Shown here: in pieces, positions 42,598 through 53,265 of the stretch
Position numbering within the stretch: the first letter of the stretch is position 1
How the letters are laid out: each line of letters opens with the position of its first letter
Assembly (NCBI GenBank): GCA_007026445.1
Contig: VDMD01000078.1
Location: 54,795-118,794 of the forward strand
Source: Schizophyllum amplum
Taxonomy: Eukaryota; Basidiomycota; Agaricomycetes; Agaricales; Schizophyllaceae
DNA: 64,000 nucleotides
Direction: 5' to 3'
Notes under the pieces: model-generated
Told to the model about the DNA's origin: nothing
Databases searched by the model: none
Seen by the model: only the letters and a program-made list of their open reading frames with translations
Program-made: the position numbers and the translations under genes

Positions 42598-42768
42598 GGT
42601 CATGTACGAAGAGATGCCTGGCGAGATGGGCGAAGACAAGGTGCATGACGAGATGGACGAAGAGATGCATGACGGGATGGACGAGGAAATGAGCATGGCG
42701 AGGAGAAGCCTGGCGAGATGGGCGAGGAGATGCATGACAGGATGGGCGAGAACATGCATGGCAAGGTG
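42598..42768. repeat. Degenerate GAGATG-rich tandem repeat
   Basis: Imperfect 24-30-bp repeats of GGCGAGATGGGCGAGGAGATGCATGAC type, giving Met/Glu/Asp-rich peptides in one frame. Repeated in unit 2 at about 54178-54345 with small deletions that shift the frame, so coding is unlikely. A 23-bp direct repeat (GGATGGATGGATACGTATAGCA) follows at 42786-42831. Confidence 0.6.
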
Positions 42769-42864
42769 CTTATAATTACGTCGTAGGATGGATGGATACG
42801 TATAGCAGGATGGATGGATACGTATAGCAGCGATGAAAGCCACTGTCTATGGATGGGTATGGTC

Positions 42865-43045
42865 CTCGGATATCTTGCTCCCCGGCTGGTCGCAGCCTAT
42901 CTCTTGCCCCAGGTGGTCCCGGCATATCGTGCTCGAGCTGATTCCAGCACATCTTGCTCCAGCCGGTCCCCAGCATGTTGTGCTCCAACTAGTCCACGGA
43001 TATCGTGCTCCAACTGTTCCCCAGCATATCTTGCTGCAGCTAGTC
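42865..43045. repeat. About 26-bp tandem repeat, 7 copies
   Basis: Seven degenerate copies of a CCAGCATATCTTGCTCCAGC plus TGGTCC unit. A matching array is at about 54442-54622 in unit 2. The array sits just downstream of the 3' end of the minus-strand gene at 43140. Confidence 0.75.
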
Positions 43046-43139
43046 CCAGCTCAGCGCAATCTCGCCCGGATCCTCGATCTTGAAAGGCTTCCCTTTCGCC
43101 TGCGGCACCGGCATCGGGGCTGGCGACTGCAAGACCCCT

Positions 43140-43975
43140 TTAGCACTCGCCAGCGCACAAGAGGGCTATACCACGCACCGTCTCCTTCATTGTCTCTGCC
43201 CCCGCACCCGACATCTCTACCTCCGATCCCGACCTCCTAGCCTCCGCCCCCGAGTTCCCCGACCCCGCGTCCTCCCCGCTGCTCCCGCTCCCCGCCTTCA
43301 ACCGCGAGCGCCCCCTCGCCCGCCCGCCGCTCACGAGCCGGACGTTCAGCGGCTTCTTCCCCCGCGTCTCGCCCGGCATGAACCCCTCCTCGCTCGACAG
43401 GCTCGAGTCCCGCGACGCGTACAACTGGGAGTCGCGCGCGGTGGGGAACCTTCTCGTGGAGCCCGACGCAGAGCGCGAGCCGGATGCGTCCGTGGGGCGC
43501 GCCTGATTGTGGAGGTTGAAGGGGATGGCGGCGTGCACGTTGACCATGCGACTGCGGAGGGGTGTGAGGTGGGGAAGTACGGGAGGAGGGAGACGCACCC
43601 TTCCTTGGCGCGGACGATGATGCCGAGCTTGTCGCGGACCTTTTGTTGGTCCATGCTGGAGACGTTCGGGAGGGACGAGCTGCGTGCGCGTGCAGGACAC
43701 GAGGGGGAAAACATTCAATCCATCCGAGGAAAAGCATCATAAGAGAACATTAGCTTTCATGAACACCATGTAAAATCAAGCGCACGCACCCAGACGGCTC
43801 GTCCACGATTGACGGGATGAGACGCGACTCCTCGTTCGGGATCACCTATATCGCCTGCTCATGAGTTTTCTGCTCTCGGGGGCGCCGGGGTAGAGAACTG
43901 AGCACGCACATCGTCCAGCTCGTTGCGTGGGCGCTTGCCGAGGCAGCAGCTGAGGGCGGCGCGGAGGAATGACAT
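43140..43975 (-). CDS. Small N-terminal-cysteine protein, copy 1 (tentatively LAMTOR1/Ego1-like)
   Basis: Minus strand, four exons, 43975-43910, 43845-43790, 43679-43599 and 43551-43140, 204 aa. Intron phases fit exactly (0, 2, 2); donors are GTGCGT and acceptors TATAG or GCAG. The N-terminus MSFLRAALSCCLGKRPRNEL has a Cys pair that could be lipid-modified. Then come VIPNEESRLIPSIVDEPSG, QQKVRDKLGIIVRAKEGRMV and NVHAAIPFNLHNQ, followed by a Ser/Gly/Arg-rich disordered tail. A short Cys-anchored protein with an acidic IPNEE-RLIP motif and a short amphipathic helix recalls lysosomal/vacuolar adaptors of the LAMTOR1/Ego1 type. This is a hypothesis from layout only. The second copy (54717-55561) is almost the same protein. 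Confidence 0.6.
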
Positions 43976-45095
43976 GGTGGCGGAAGCGAGCACAGACGTG
44001 GCGGGCGCCAGGGTGAAGAAAGGGCGGCGCGGAGGAGTGACATCGTGGCGGACGGCTACAGAGCACGCACAGACTCGGCGGGGGGAGCGGCGGGGGGACG
44101 GAAGAGCGCCATCGCGTCTGCTGCTATATGAAGGCGCACGCTCGGATGGCAATCGGCTGGGCGACGATCGCGGCGATCGCGGCGCGTGACCGACGTGGTG
44201 TGACGCGCATGACGTTCGCAGGGTTCGAGTGCGTGATGCTCGTGCGCTATCGGCGACACTTACAGCACGGATTGGGCGAAAGAGAGGTGGTTTTAAAAGT
44301 CCGTTTCTCGACTGTATATCTCGTGAACGGCGGCACCTACGCTCACCGGATAATGACAGGTGTACACCGACGTCCTCGCCCTTCCATCCTAGCTACTTTG
44401 GGGCACAAACCCTCAACACCTGCGCTTGCTGCACCCTCCTCAAAACCCAGATCCCTTGCCAGATATCACGCTTTTGTGACCACTTATCGCCGGCTAGGGT
44501 ATGCAAATGCCTGGACCCATCGCGGCATGCGATTGACATCATATTTCGCTGGTCGTCGTATTTACTCTCATCATCCTCAATGGCCTTTCCCCCGACCTCG
44601 CCGCTTTCCTCGCTGGCCTCCCACCGTCGTCCTCACCGCTCCCGGGCACCTCCCTCCCTCCACCCTGCCTGCCCTGACTCTGCAAATCTTTCTTATTCCC
44701 GGAAACTCAGGGCATATCTTCTGCGCAGACCTTCTCAACCCCTTCCCTGACCGCAAAATTCATCCGCTACATCTTTCGAAACCGCGGCATTTATCCGTTT
44801 ACTACCGCCGAAATCACCTCAGGGTAGCTATTATTGTTAAGGGTGAATTTCTTATTGCTTGAGGAAGCAAGGCACCTATGCACTGAAGCTACCCCAAGTA
44901 CAATGGTACACGCAGTTCTCAAATCGACAAGACAGCAAGATACAACGTCTTGAAAGACCCGACAAACATTGTGCAAGGCACTCGGGGACTACCCACTGCA
45001 AACACGTCTCCGCGGATGTTGATATCTCAAGTCAGAAGCGGTGAAACATACCGTACACCCACAGTCCGACGGCATCGCGGCGAGTGTCTCGAGTG
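43976..45095. other. Upstream region of the 43.1-kb gene; no supported gene
   Basis: A GC-rich stretch (43976-44220) is followed by AT-richer sequence. Plus-strand ORFs here (44128-44862) do not keep their frame in the second unit because of several small indels, so I do not call them genes. Confidence 0.35.
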
Positions 45096-45214
45096 AAGCA
45101 AGGGTCCACTGAAAATCGTAAGCAAGGGTCCGTCGAAAATTGTAAGCAAGGGTCCGCTGAAAATCGTAAGCAAGGGTCCGTCGAAAATTGTAAGCAAGGG
45201 TCTGCTAAAATCGT
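45096..45214. repeat. 24-bp minisatellite, 5 copies
   Basis: Five tandem units (AAGCAAGGGTCC plus RYYGAAAATYGT) start at 45096, 45120, 45144, 45168 and 45192. They alternate between two variants. Unit 2 has three copies (56641-56712). Confidence 0.92.
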
Positions 45215-45235
45215 GAGTAAGACGGGCCGGTACCT

Positions 45236-45905
45236 TGCTCGGCGGACGGCGATCCATTGCCTCGTCTCACCCGCCAAATCGCCCAAGACCCCGCCCGCCG
45301 AATCACCAAAGACCCGAATCACACAAGACTCCGCTCTGCAGACGCCAACGTACATGTACCTTGCTCGCTCTCCGGACGCCCATACATTGCTTCACAACTT
45401 TGTCGGGCGCTGCAGGGCATCGCCGGGTGCATGGTCAGCTCGTCTCTCCGAAAGCCGCGACCCTTGCTCGGCGGACGGTGATCCAGTGCCTCGTCGACTA
45501 ACGCCTCGCCCGCCGCATTGCCTAACGCCAAACTCGCCGCAACGCCCGACGACAATTGCCTCATCGCCCGACTCGTTCAAGTCCTGACTCTCTGGAACGC
45601 CGCGACGCTTCTCGCTGGAACACCACGACGCCGCTCGCTGGAACGCCGTGACGCCGCTCGCGGGACGGCGATACATTGCCTCATCGCCTACGCACCCGCC
45701 CGCCTCATCACCTCAGACCCCGCTCGCCGGACGGTGATCCATTGCCTCGACGATCGGGCGCCATTCCGCGGCTCGTTGCGGGAACACAGCGTAGAGCAGA
45801 CGACGTACGCAGCGACGAGGTAAGGGAAGGCGAGGGAGCGGCGTCGGATGCAAACCCGCAAACGCCGCTCGCCGGACGTCGATACATTGCTTCACGACTT
45901 GTGTA
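45236..45905. repeat. Interspersed 27-bp repeat cluster
   Basis: Six degenerate copies of CTCGCCGGACGGTGATCCAT plus TGCCTC occur near 45238, 45371, 45468, 45657, 45724 and 45868. Between them at 45594-45660 are three 24-bp CTCGCTGGAACACCACGACG-type units. The same cluster is in unit 2 (56735-57370). Reverse-strand ORFs over it give recurring MYRRPASGV-type peptides, consistent with a repeat rather than a gene. Confidence 0.6.
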
Positions 45906-46039
45906 GCTTACTGAACAATCGTCAGCGTCATGTAGCACTGAATGGACCCTTACGCACCTCTACACCGATCACAACCTCCCCAAGACGCATTCACCCTCCC
46001 CAATACGCTTCCGCCGTCCCCAATACGCGTCCACCCTCC

Positions 46040-46945
46040 CAACTCGCGCGGCGGCGCTTCGCGCCGCCCGCCGCGTGCCCCAACCCGCCGACTTTGCCTC
46101 CCTCGCCTCCAGCCCGGCGCATCCGTGCTCTACAACCCCCGCTCTGTCCGCTAGAACCCCCGCGCGAATATCTGGCAAAATGACCTCAATTTACATTTAT
46201 TCTGGCCCTGAAATCTCGCCGTGAACACCCTCCGCTTGGACCGGCTGGATGGGGGTACAGGGACTTGCCGGCGATGGACGGGGGCGCAGGGAACGGCGGG
46301 CGGGTGCCTGAGGCTTTGTCAGTTCGCGCACGCAAAGACAAACAAGTCGCGCACCTTGTTCTCCATGCGCGGCGGCGCTTCGCGCCGCCCGCCACGCTCC
46401 CCGACTCCCTCAAATCACCTGTCGCCGCGTACCCCTGCTCGTCGCATCCGTCCGCGACAATTCCCGCGCGGATATTTGGCAAATTGACCTCAATTTACAT
46501 TTATTTCGCGCTTGGGATCTCGCCGGGAACGCCCTCCGCTTAGACCGGCTAGATGGGGTGCGGGGTCGGGCAAACGCGACGGGGGAAAGTACCTGAATAT
46601 ACGTGTCAGCTCGCGCGCGGTAAAATAAACAAGTCGCGCACCTCCTCATCGTGCGCGGCGGCGCTTCGCGCCGCCCGCCGCGCTCCCCGACTCCCCGCAA
46701 ACCCCTCGACTTTGACTCCCCCAGCCCGTCGCATCTGTCCGCTAAAATTCCCGCGCGGATATCTGAAGATTTGCGTTCATTTTGCATTTTTTTCGCCCTC
46801 GAAATCTCGCCGGGAACGCCCTCCGCTTGGACCGGATAAATGGGGATGTAGGGACTTGCCGGCGAGATTCTGCGGTCGGGGAAGGTGCAGGGGCGCGGGT
46901 GAGGCCGTGGGCGAGATGACGAGGGCGTGGGTGACGTGACGGCGG
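46040..46945. repeat. Three tandem copies of a 290-320-bp hairpin-bearing repeat
   Basis: Each copy carries the perfect hairpin GGCGGCGCTTCGCGCCGCC (46050-46068, 46371-46389, 46657-46675). After about 80-90 bp comes ATTCCCGCGCGGATAT or a close variant, then AATCTCGCCGGGAACGCCCT, then GGAC(C)GG. Unit 2 carries the same three copies (hairpins 57523, 57835, 58121). A diverged inverted relative is at 50995-51111. Confidence 0.8.
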
Positions 46946-47082
46946 GGTCGCGGGCGAGGGGTGAGGCGACGATGGCGCGGGTAAGGGCGAGACACTTGGC
47001 GGTCGTATGGGAGCTTGAGTGCGATGGAGAACGAGCTACGAAGACGTCAGCGAGAGAGCGACGAAGAGGGCGAGATACTCAC

Positions 47083-47172
47083 CTCGATGTACACGAGCTC
47101 GGCCGTCCTGACGGCATCAAAGACGGTCAGAGTCGCATTCGGGCTGTCGCGGGACTGATCGTCCGAGACGTC
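47083..47172 (-). CDS. 90-bp internal exon of an unresolved minus-strand gene, copy 1
   Basis: A 30-codon frame (DVSDDQSRDSPNATLTVFDA, then VRTAELVYIE) is flanked on the minus strand by a CGCTCAG acceptor and a GTGAGT donor. Unit 2 keeps it with one synonymous and one Phe-to-Val change, and the splice sites are intact. A following acceptor (TTCGTAG, about 47035) opens a Pro-rich frame that runs into the hairpin repeat. Neither the first exon nor the full gene could be identified. Confidence 0.35.
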
Positions 47173-47514
47173 CTGAGCGGGGAAACTTTTCCGCGTGCGT
47201 GATTTGTTTTGTGTCGTAAACACCGCGTAGTCATTGTTCCCGACGCTTTAGCCTCGCTCGCCGAGCCGTCGGCAGCACCGTGAATTCCCGGTGCGGTGAG
47301 TACTCAGAACGGCGTTGCCGAGGGCACGGCGGGCAAGGCAGAAGCGTCGGGAGCGACGACGGCGCGGTGCGTGTTGAGTCTTGACTCTGACGGCGCTGGC
47401 GTCCCTCACGCACGGCGAGCGCAGAGCGTAGATAGCACCTGGAATGTCTATGAATACAACTATGTACGGCTACCTACATAGGTGACGACCTTGGACTTGA
47501 CGCGGCGAGCGGCG

Positions 47515-47526
47515 GGTCACGTGACC
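47515..47526. promoter_or_regulatory. Palindromic E-box GGTCACGTGACC
   Basis: A perfect 12-bp palindrome with a CACGTG core, the type bound by bHLH-zip factors. It is conserved in unit 2 at 58990-59001. Confidence 0.4.
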
Positions 47527-47579
47527 GCGACCCACGGTTGACACCGTGAATGTTCGCGCTGCTCGACGGGAGCGTGGAT

Positions 47580-49490
47580 GGGGGGCGTCGTCAGTGGTGG
47601 GACGTTTTGGTGTGGTGGTGGTGTCTTGTAGTGGTGGCTCGAGGCCTGCGTCGTCCATAGGAAGGCGGGAGCCCGTGCAATGCAGCGCGGGATGATCGAA
47701 AAAAGCGCGAAAAAAAGAAGAAGAAAGCGGCGCGTCGATGACGGACGCGCCGCGTGGATAGTGTGTCGTCGAGGGGGAACGTCGGGAGAGCGACGGCGGC
47801 GACTGGGGTGACGATACAGCAGTGACGGCGGCGGACAAGAACAAGTCGCGAGGAAGGATCACGCGGCGGGCGGGGCTCGGGCCGCACGCCGATCGCTCTC
47901 CTCCCGCGCCGCCATCTTCGCTTCCCGCCCATCGTCGTTTTCCCTCACGCCCCCGTCATCACCAACCTTTCTGCCGTCTCTGATAACGCCCATCTTGAAG
48001 AATTGAACGCGGTCCCCGCGCGGATGGATCGCAATACTTGACGAGGCGCCGGGTGGCGCGCAACAGCGGCGACCACAGTTCGGACGGCCCCCGAGTTCGT
48101 TCTGGCGCCGGGGATGGGTCGTACCTGCGCGAGGTGAGTCGTTCATGTGTCTAGATGAGTTGCTGAAAGTGCCGATGAGCAGGATCAACGGCGTCCCTTA
48201 TCTTTCGAGGAGGTCGAGAACTTCTCACTGTGAATCTCGACACCTTTGGTCGGTAAGTTGTCACCCAAGTTCAAAATATTTCTGGCTCAATATGCGTTTG
48301 TTCAGTCTTCATAAACCGATCTTCCGTTGACCGATGGGCCATCTTTGCACCGAACTTGCGCTGTCTCGCGAACAAGGGTGATTTTGTTATGTGGCGTCGT
48401 TTTTGGTACGTCCATAACACATCTCATTCGTCTTGGGCTGGAGTTCTGGATGACCAATCATGATGTACCAACCTTGCCATTGACGTTCCAGGTTGCAAAC
48501 CGCGTCTCCCTTCATTCCTCACCATAATATGCAACACCCCCTCCTCCTCCCTCCTCCCTCCACCTCGTCCCGAATCTTCCGGCTGACCGCACCGCGCTTA
48601 CAGAATCTTCTTCCGAGGTCCGTCCGAACAGGTCTACGATGACGCGCCACGCCGCGCCTGCCGCGCGCACTCGCAATAGCGCCATTCCCCTACTCGGGGG
48701 AATACGCCTATTCGCATCTTCCATCCAAGCCCGGTGCGTTTCCGCGCTCCTTTGCCGGACCCTGGACGCTGACATATCCCATCAGATTGATGGAAACGTG
48801 ATGCGAGGCGACGGCGGCGATGCTGCGCCTGCCGTCGCCCTGCACGAATCGTTCCCACTCGCAGGGCGCTTCCTGCGCCTATCCACCCCGAAAACCCAGA
48901 GGTACGTGTATTCAATGACATTATTTTATTTTCTGCTTGAATCGCCGCCAGCGACGCACTCGTCGAGGAGAACGGTGCGCGCCGCCTTTCGCGAACTCAA
49001 GGCCTTCCAAAAGGAGTTACAACGTGATCCAAGTCCAACAACGACCTCGATCTCCCTCCCGCCTCGTCCGTGGCTCGACGACTTTGTCACGCGTTAACTG
49101 TCACTCAAGGTACGCTGCTCTACCTCTCTCGCTCTCCCTACTGAACGCTGCACACGATGGCAAACAGCCAAAACGACTCTACGCGCTGTGGCGCGCCACC
49201 CACAACCAGCGCCCTGAACTTCCGTCCTTCCGCGCACGACTACGTTTACGGCCGCCCATGGCCGAAGCGGCAAGTTATTTCTGAACTCTGTTGCGACAGG
49301 GCTGACGCGCGGTGCAGGGAACCGGCAATACGCTGCGAGCGCGTCCGCCGAATCTTCCACCCTTCGGTGCCCAGAACTCGGCTCCAGAATTTCCGGTGAC
49401 GTGTCTGCGGGCGCATGATGCCGCTTTGATGCGTGGGCAACGGATCGTAGAGGCAGGGACGCGGCGCGAGCGGGAGGGTAGCCGTCGAGC
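47580..49490 (+). other. Splice-signal-rich region, genes unresolved (unit 1)
   Basis: It has many GTAAGT/GTGCGT donors and CAG acceptors but no long frame conserved between the two units. An ORF at 48639-49097 corresponds to the three-exon candidate at 60107-60494 of unit 2, but unit 1 has one extra base (CTACTCGGGGG against CTACCGGGGG near 48689) that breaks the first exon. A short frame around 48447-48525 (WMTNHDVPTLPLTFQVANRV) is kept in both units. Confidence 0.3.
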
Positions 49491-49494
49491 GGCG

Positions 49495-49502
49495 TATATA
49501 AG
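49495..49502 (+). promoter_or_regulatory. TATA box TATATAAG
   Basis: TATATAAG is followed by a pyrimidine-rich leader (TTCTTCATTCTGCCACC...), a typical fungal core promoter, 120 nt before the first ATG of the gene at 49622. Identical in unit 2 at 60960-60967. Confidence 0.6.
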
Positions 49503-49621
49503 GCGAGTGATTCTTCGGTTTTCTTCATTCTGCCACCACCTTCCTACCTCCTCTACCGTCTATCTATCTCATTTTCAGTCTTCTCAATCTCTGACGTCTG
49601 TTCTCGCCCCCGCCGCCGTCG

Positions 49622-50045
49622 ATGCTCATTCGCGACGAGTTGATTTTGGTTAGGTTTCCTTGTTTCCCCCAGTCTTGCATTTACTGATGCCTTTGCTCTA
49701 TTCGACCTTTGCAGATTAACCTGGACCCGCACATCAACTTCGCAAACACCCAGCTTTCCTCCCCTGTCACTCCCAACACGCAGCTCGTCAACTCGACACG
49801 TTTCTCATCGCCTGGTAAGTCTATCTATTCATATCGTTTGGGACTTGCATTGATCCGTTGTATTCTAGGTCACCCGAGATCACTTTGCTACAAGTCACCC
49901 GGCTTTACCGCACATGACGGATGTCGGTAAGGATTTATATTGAGTTGAAATACGAAAATTCACCGATCATCGCAGCCTGTCCCTTACCGCCATGTCCTCC
50001 CCGCTGCGGCGAATGCGAGCTCGACGGTCTGCTCGACGGCCTTGA
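49622..50045 (+). CDS. Small four-exon hypothetical protein, copy 1
   Basis: Predicted exons 49622-49648, 49715-49814, 49869-49926 and 49976-50045, 84 aa with matching phases. It starts MLIRDELILINLDPHINFAN and ends LRRMRARRSARRP. The first donor (GTTAGG) is weak; the other donors (GTAAGT, GTAAGG) and acceptors are good. It lies just downstream of a TATA box. An alternative reading of exon 3 (VTRDHFATSHPALPHMTDV) joined to a longer exon-4 frame (CGECELDGLLDGLDVVDDRH) is also open and ends at 50134-50136. Which frame is used is unresolved. The sequence is identical in unit 2. Confidence 0.35.
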
Positions 50046-52239
50046 CGTCGTGGACGACCGCCACCGCCGCTCACCGCGTCCTCGGCTCTTGAGGCGCTCG
50101 ACAGCATCCGGCGACCACGACTTACAATGGCGCTGACCCCCGGTCTCGCGGCGAGTACGACTTCGATTGCGTCGACACGTCTTGACGGCGTACCTCACCG
50201 ACGCGTCCTGCGGACCTGAACAACAGCGACCTCGCAGTGCGTTCTGGACGCGTCGGACCGCCGGGGGACACGGCTCGGTGTGCGGTACGTCGCTCGTCGT
50301 CGTGGTCTTTGTCCTCGCGACGCCCTTCTCGTATACACGCTGACTAATTTGCAGACGCATCTTCGTGCTCGTCGCGGCAGACGGCGGCGGGGACTTGGTC
50401 GATATCGCGGTGCGTGCCAGTGGGCGCATTATTTCATACCGACCGCCATCTGACTCATCCGTAGATAGCGGCCCAAGCTACCAACAACGAATCCCCCTCA
50501 CCCAAACCTCACGCGTGCTACCAGTCGACGTCACGCTGGACGATTGACTCGACGCCGCGCTCGTCGTGCAAGTCGGCGTCTGGCGTAGCCCGAAGGCGGG
50601 CATTGGCGTGGTCGCGGGCGTGCTCGCCCACGTTTCACGGTGAGTATCCCTTTGATTATCACACGCGGGGGGACTTGCTGACTGTTAGGTCGCCTCCCCA
50701 TCAGGTTCAAAGTGACGTGCCCGTCGATTCAGACGGCGGCGACGAACGGCGTCGGCCCTCATGTGAGTACGACGCTACCTCACGACTTGCGCGTCGAGGC
50801 TGACGACGTTTGCAGGCCGCGCAGCGTGAACCATATCGTCGGCCCTCGCTGTCGCCGCGGCCCGCCCTCGTCACCGACGTTCCCCGGTCTCCTCGCCATG
50901 CCGACGCCCTGCCCGCTGAAACCTCTGCGCCCGTATGCCCCTGGTCCAAGCGGAAGCGTTTTCGGTGAGAGTTCGAGCGTCAAAATTAATTCACGATGAA
51001 CTCAATTCTCAGAATATCCGCGCGGGAATTCTACAGAACGTCCTCGGCTGCTACGGGGCGTGCGAGAGGAGACGGCGGGGGTCTCCCGTGGCGGTGGCGC
51101 GCAGCGCCACCGGTGCGTCAGTCGCTGCTAACAGTTTATCTGAGCTAACATGGCCGGTAGATTTGTTTCCAGGGGTCGCGTTCCTCTAAGGTGAGTTTCC
51201 TATCTTGTATCACACCTGAGGGCATCGCCTTGTATAGTTTTCCATGTCCCCAGACCCCTTACTCCCCCCACGCATTGTCTGTAATGTACCACGCTTTTAT
51301 CAGTTTATTTTTCCCTTGTAGACTCCCTTGAAGTAGGAGATATACTAATGACGTTTCAGGCGTTTACGACCGCTGCCGGTTAGCCAGCAGCGACGGTGGG
51401 AGTCTACCTCGGCGGTGGCGCGCTGTCGCGTGCCGCACGTTGAGTTCACGCCGCGCGTCGCACATTGAGTTCGCGCCGCCGCGTTCTTCGGTGCGCGTTC
51501 GCCTTCTATTGGTAAGTCCCTTGCTTGCTGAATACGTCCAGCTGATGCTGACTGTTGGATCCAGACACCGACACCTCCGCCCTCGCCCTTGAAGTCGGAG
51601 GGTGGAGATGGTGGAGCTGGGACAGGACATCGTCCAGTGAGTACAGAGTTGGGAAGGATGATGGGCGACGCGGAAGACGTACACCGAGGGCGTGAGCGTA
51701 GCGTGAAGTGGGAGCATGATGCGAGACGTGGGGAGCGTGCTTGAAGTCGGGGGCGCGTGGTGGGCATCGGTGCAGTGTAAGGTACGAGATCGCCGACAGA
51801 CGGCGAGCCTGTCCACGACAGACCTTGCTGTCGGCGAGTTTGGAAGGAGAGAACGAGTGAGGGCGTCTTGCCTACACCTCCCGCCGTCTCGGACGTCAAG
51901 GGACATTGCGACGCGATGTCGAAAGACGGGAGAGATGTCGCCGGCGCGGGAGCTGTCGGAGTCGCGTCGGACGGCAAGCACTCGCCCGCAAGCTCGCCGT
52001 CATTCACTCGCTGCGCGCGAGGTCTGAGTCGCGCGGCGCCTTGTGCAAAGCGACTATGACGAGCCCCTGCACAGCGACGACGAAGGGTCTCTGCAGAGCG
52101 ACGACGACGAGCCCCTGCAGAGCAAGGACGACAAGCCCCCTTCCTCGCGAGACCGCTGCCCCTCATATCTAGACTAGCGTGTACTGTGTAAGTAGATAGT
52201 GAGTAGTGTGAAATAAATTGAGTTCGGTCTGCACTTCAG
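50046..52239 (+). other. Splice-signal-rich region, genes unresolved (unit 1)
   Basis: Several short frames carry good splice signals, for example an ATG at 51150 (MAGRFVSRGRVPL, then a GTGAGT donor at about 51190). No frame is long or conserved enough to call. Unit 1 differs from unit 2 by many 1-5-nt indels between 50085 and 50270. It includes the inverted hairpin element at 50995-51111. Confidence 0.3.
50995..51111 (-). repeat. Inverted relative of the hairpin repeat
   Basis: Read on the minus strand it has the hairpin GGTGGCGCTGCGCGCCACC, about 90 bp, then AATTCCCGCGCGGATAT. That is the same order and spacing as the tandem repeats at 46-47 kb, with CA/TG compensations in the stem. The copy in unit 2 has its hairpin at 62564-62582. 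Confidence 0.55.
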
Positions 52240-52405
52240 TACCCCCACGGCGTCAATGAGTGCCCTCACGTCAATGAGTACCCACGGCGTCAATGAGTCC
52301 CCGCGTCAATGAGTGAACAAACGCGGAGTGCAAATACGAATGAGTATGAGTGAGTGCAGGTGAGTATGAGTGAGTGCGGGTGAGCATGAGTGAGTGCGTT
52401 GAGTA
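52240..52405. repeat. GTCAATGAGT and TGAGTATGAGTG repeats
   Basis: Four GTCAATGAGT decamers separated by short GC spacers are followed by three 22-bp GTGAGTATGAGTGAGTGCGG-type units. Also in unit 2 at 63795-63962. Confidence 0.7.
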
Positions 52406-52591
52406 CATCGTGCGGCGCTCGCCGCTGCGTCACCTGTTGCAGCGCTCGCTGCATCTGTTGCGGCGCTCTCTGCGTCTGTTGTGGCGCTCCCTGCCTGTCT
52501 CGGCGTCCAACTCGTTTCGCATCTCTTTGCTTTGGCTGTCACTGTTCTGAGTGTATTCCCCTCCCGGTGAGTCTATACCTTATCAGTACAC

Positions 52592-53262
52592 CTTTCTCGT
52601 CCCTCTCCCTCTCGCCCCTCCCCTCCCTCCTCCCTCCTCCCCTCTTCTCTCCTCCCTTTTTGCCCTCCTCCCCCCCTCCTCTCCTTTCGCCCTCCTCCCT
52701 CCCCTCCTTTCCCCCCCCCCCCCCCTCCCTCCCCCTCCCTCCTCCCCCCTCCCCCTTTTCGCCCCTCCTCGCCCCCCCCTCCTCGCCTTCCCCCTCCCTC
52801 TGCTCCCTCCCTTCGCCCTCCCCCACCTCACCCCTCTAAACGAGGGGGAGCGCCTTCTTTGATGAGGGGAGCGCGTCCTTCAACGCCGAGGGGGAGCACC
52901 TACCTTGACGAGGGGAGCGCCTTCTTTGACGAGGGGATTGCCTTGTTTGACGGGGGGAGTCATCTTCGCCTCCCCCTCCCTTTCTCGTCCTCGCCCTCCC
53001 CCTCTCCTTGCCTTCCCCCTCCACTCCCTCTTCCTTTACCTCCCCTCTTCTTTGCCCTACTCCCTCCCCTTTCTCGCCCTCCTCCCTCCCTTTCTCGCCC
53101 TCCCCCCTCCCTTTCTCGCCCTCGTCCCCCCCTCCTCGCCCTCTCCCCTCCCCTCTTTTTCGCCCTCGTCCCTCCCCCCCCCCCCTTCTCGCCCTCGCTC
53201 CCCCTTCTCGCCCTCGCTCCCCCCTTCTCGCCCTCCCCCCTCCCTCGCTCCCCCCCCTTCTC
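52592..53262. repeat. Polypyrimidine tract at the duplication junction
   Basis: About 670 bp, nearly pure C/T on the plus strand (CCCTCC, CTCCTCCCC, CTTTCTCGCCCTC motifs), with a C run of 15 or more near 52711. It is interrupted at 52840-52965 by four diverged GAGGGGAGCGCCTTCTTTGA units. It separates the end of unit 1 from the truncated BTB fragment. ORFs through it are low-complexity artefacts. Confidence 0.9.
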
Positions 53263-53265
53263 GCG

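Larger units (their letters stand above)
41958..52450. repeat. Large tandem duplication, unit 1
   Basis: About 10.5 kb, collinear with 53612-64000 over its whole length at an offset of about 11.47-11.65 kb. Long stretches are identical (for example around 49300-50000), with small indels and local differences elsewhere. The units also share the BTB5 3' end, at 39126-39435 and 53266-53571. Unit 1 has more copies of several internal repeats (42090-42152, 45096-45214). Confidence 0.95.

Noticed and set aside
42536..42775. Met/Glu-rich ORF on the plus strand
   Set aside because: The second unit has frame-shifting deletions in the same place, so the peptide is not conserved.
43237..43740. Alternative minus-strand frame over the small Cys-Cys protein gene
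   Set aside because: The four-exon frame keeps the protein between the two units, whereas this frame changes at many residues.
44128..44862. 244-codon plus-strand ORF
   Set aside because: Broken by several indels in the second unit and of odd composition; not supported as a gene.
48512..48921. Minus-strand ORFs opposite 48639-49097
   Set aside because: Not conserved between units, and splice signals are better on the plus strand.
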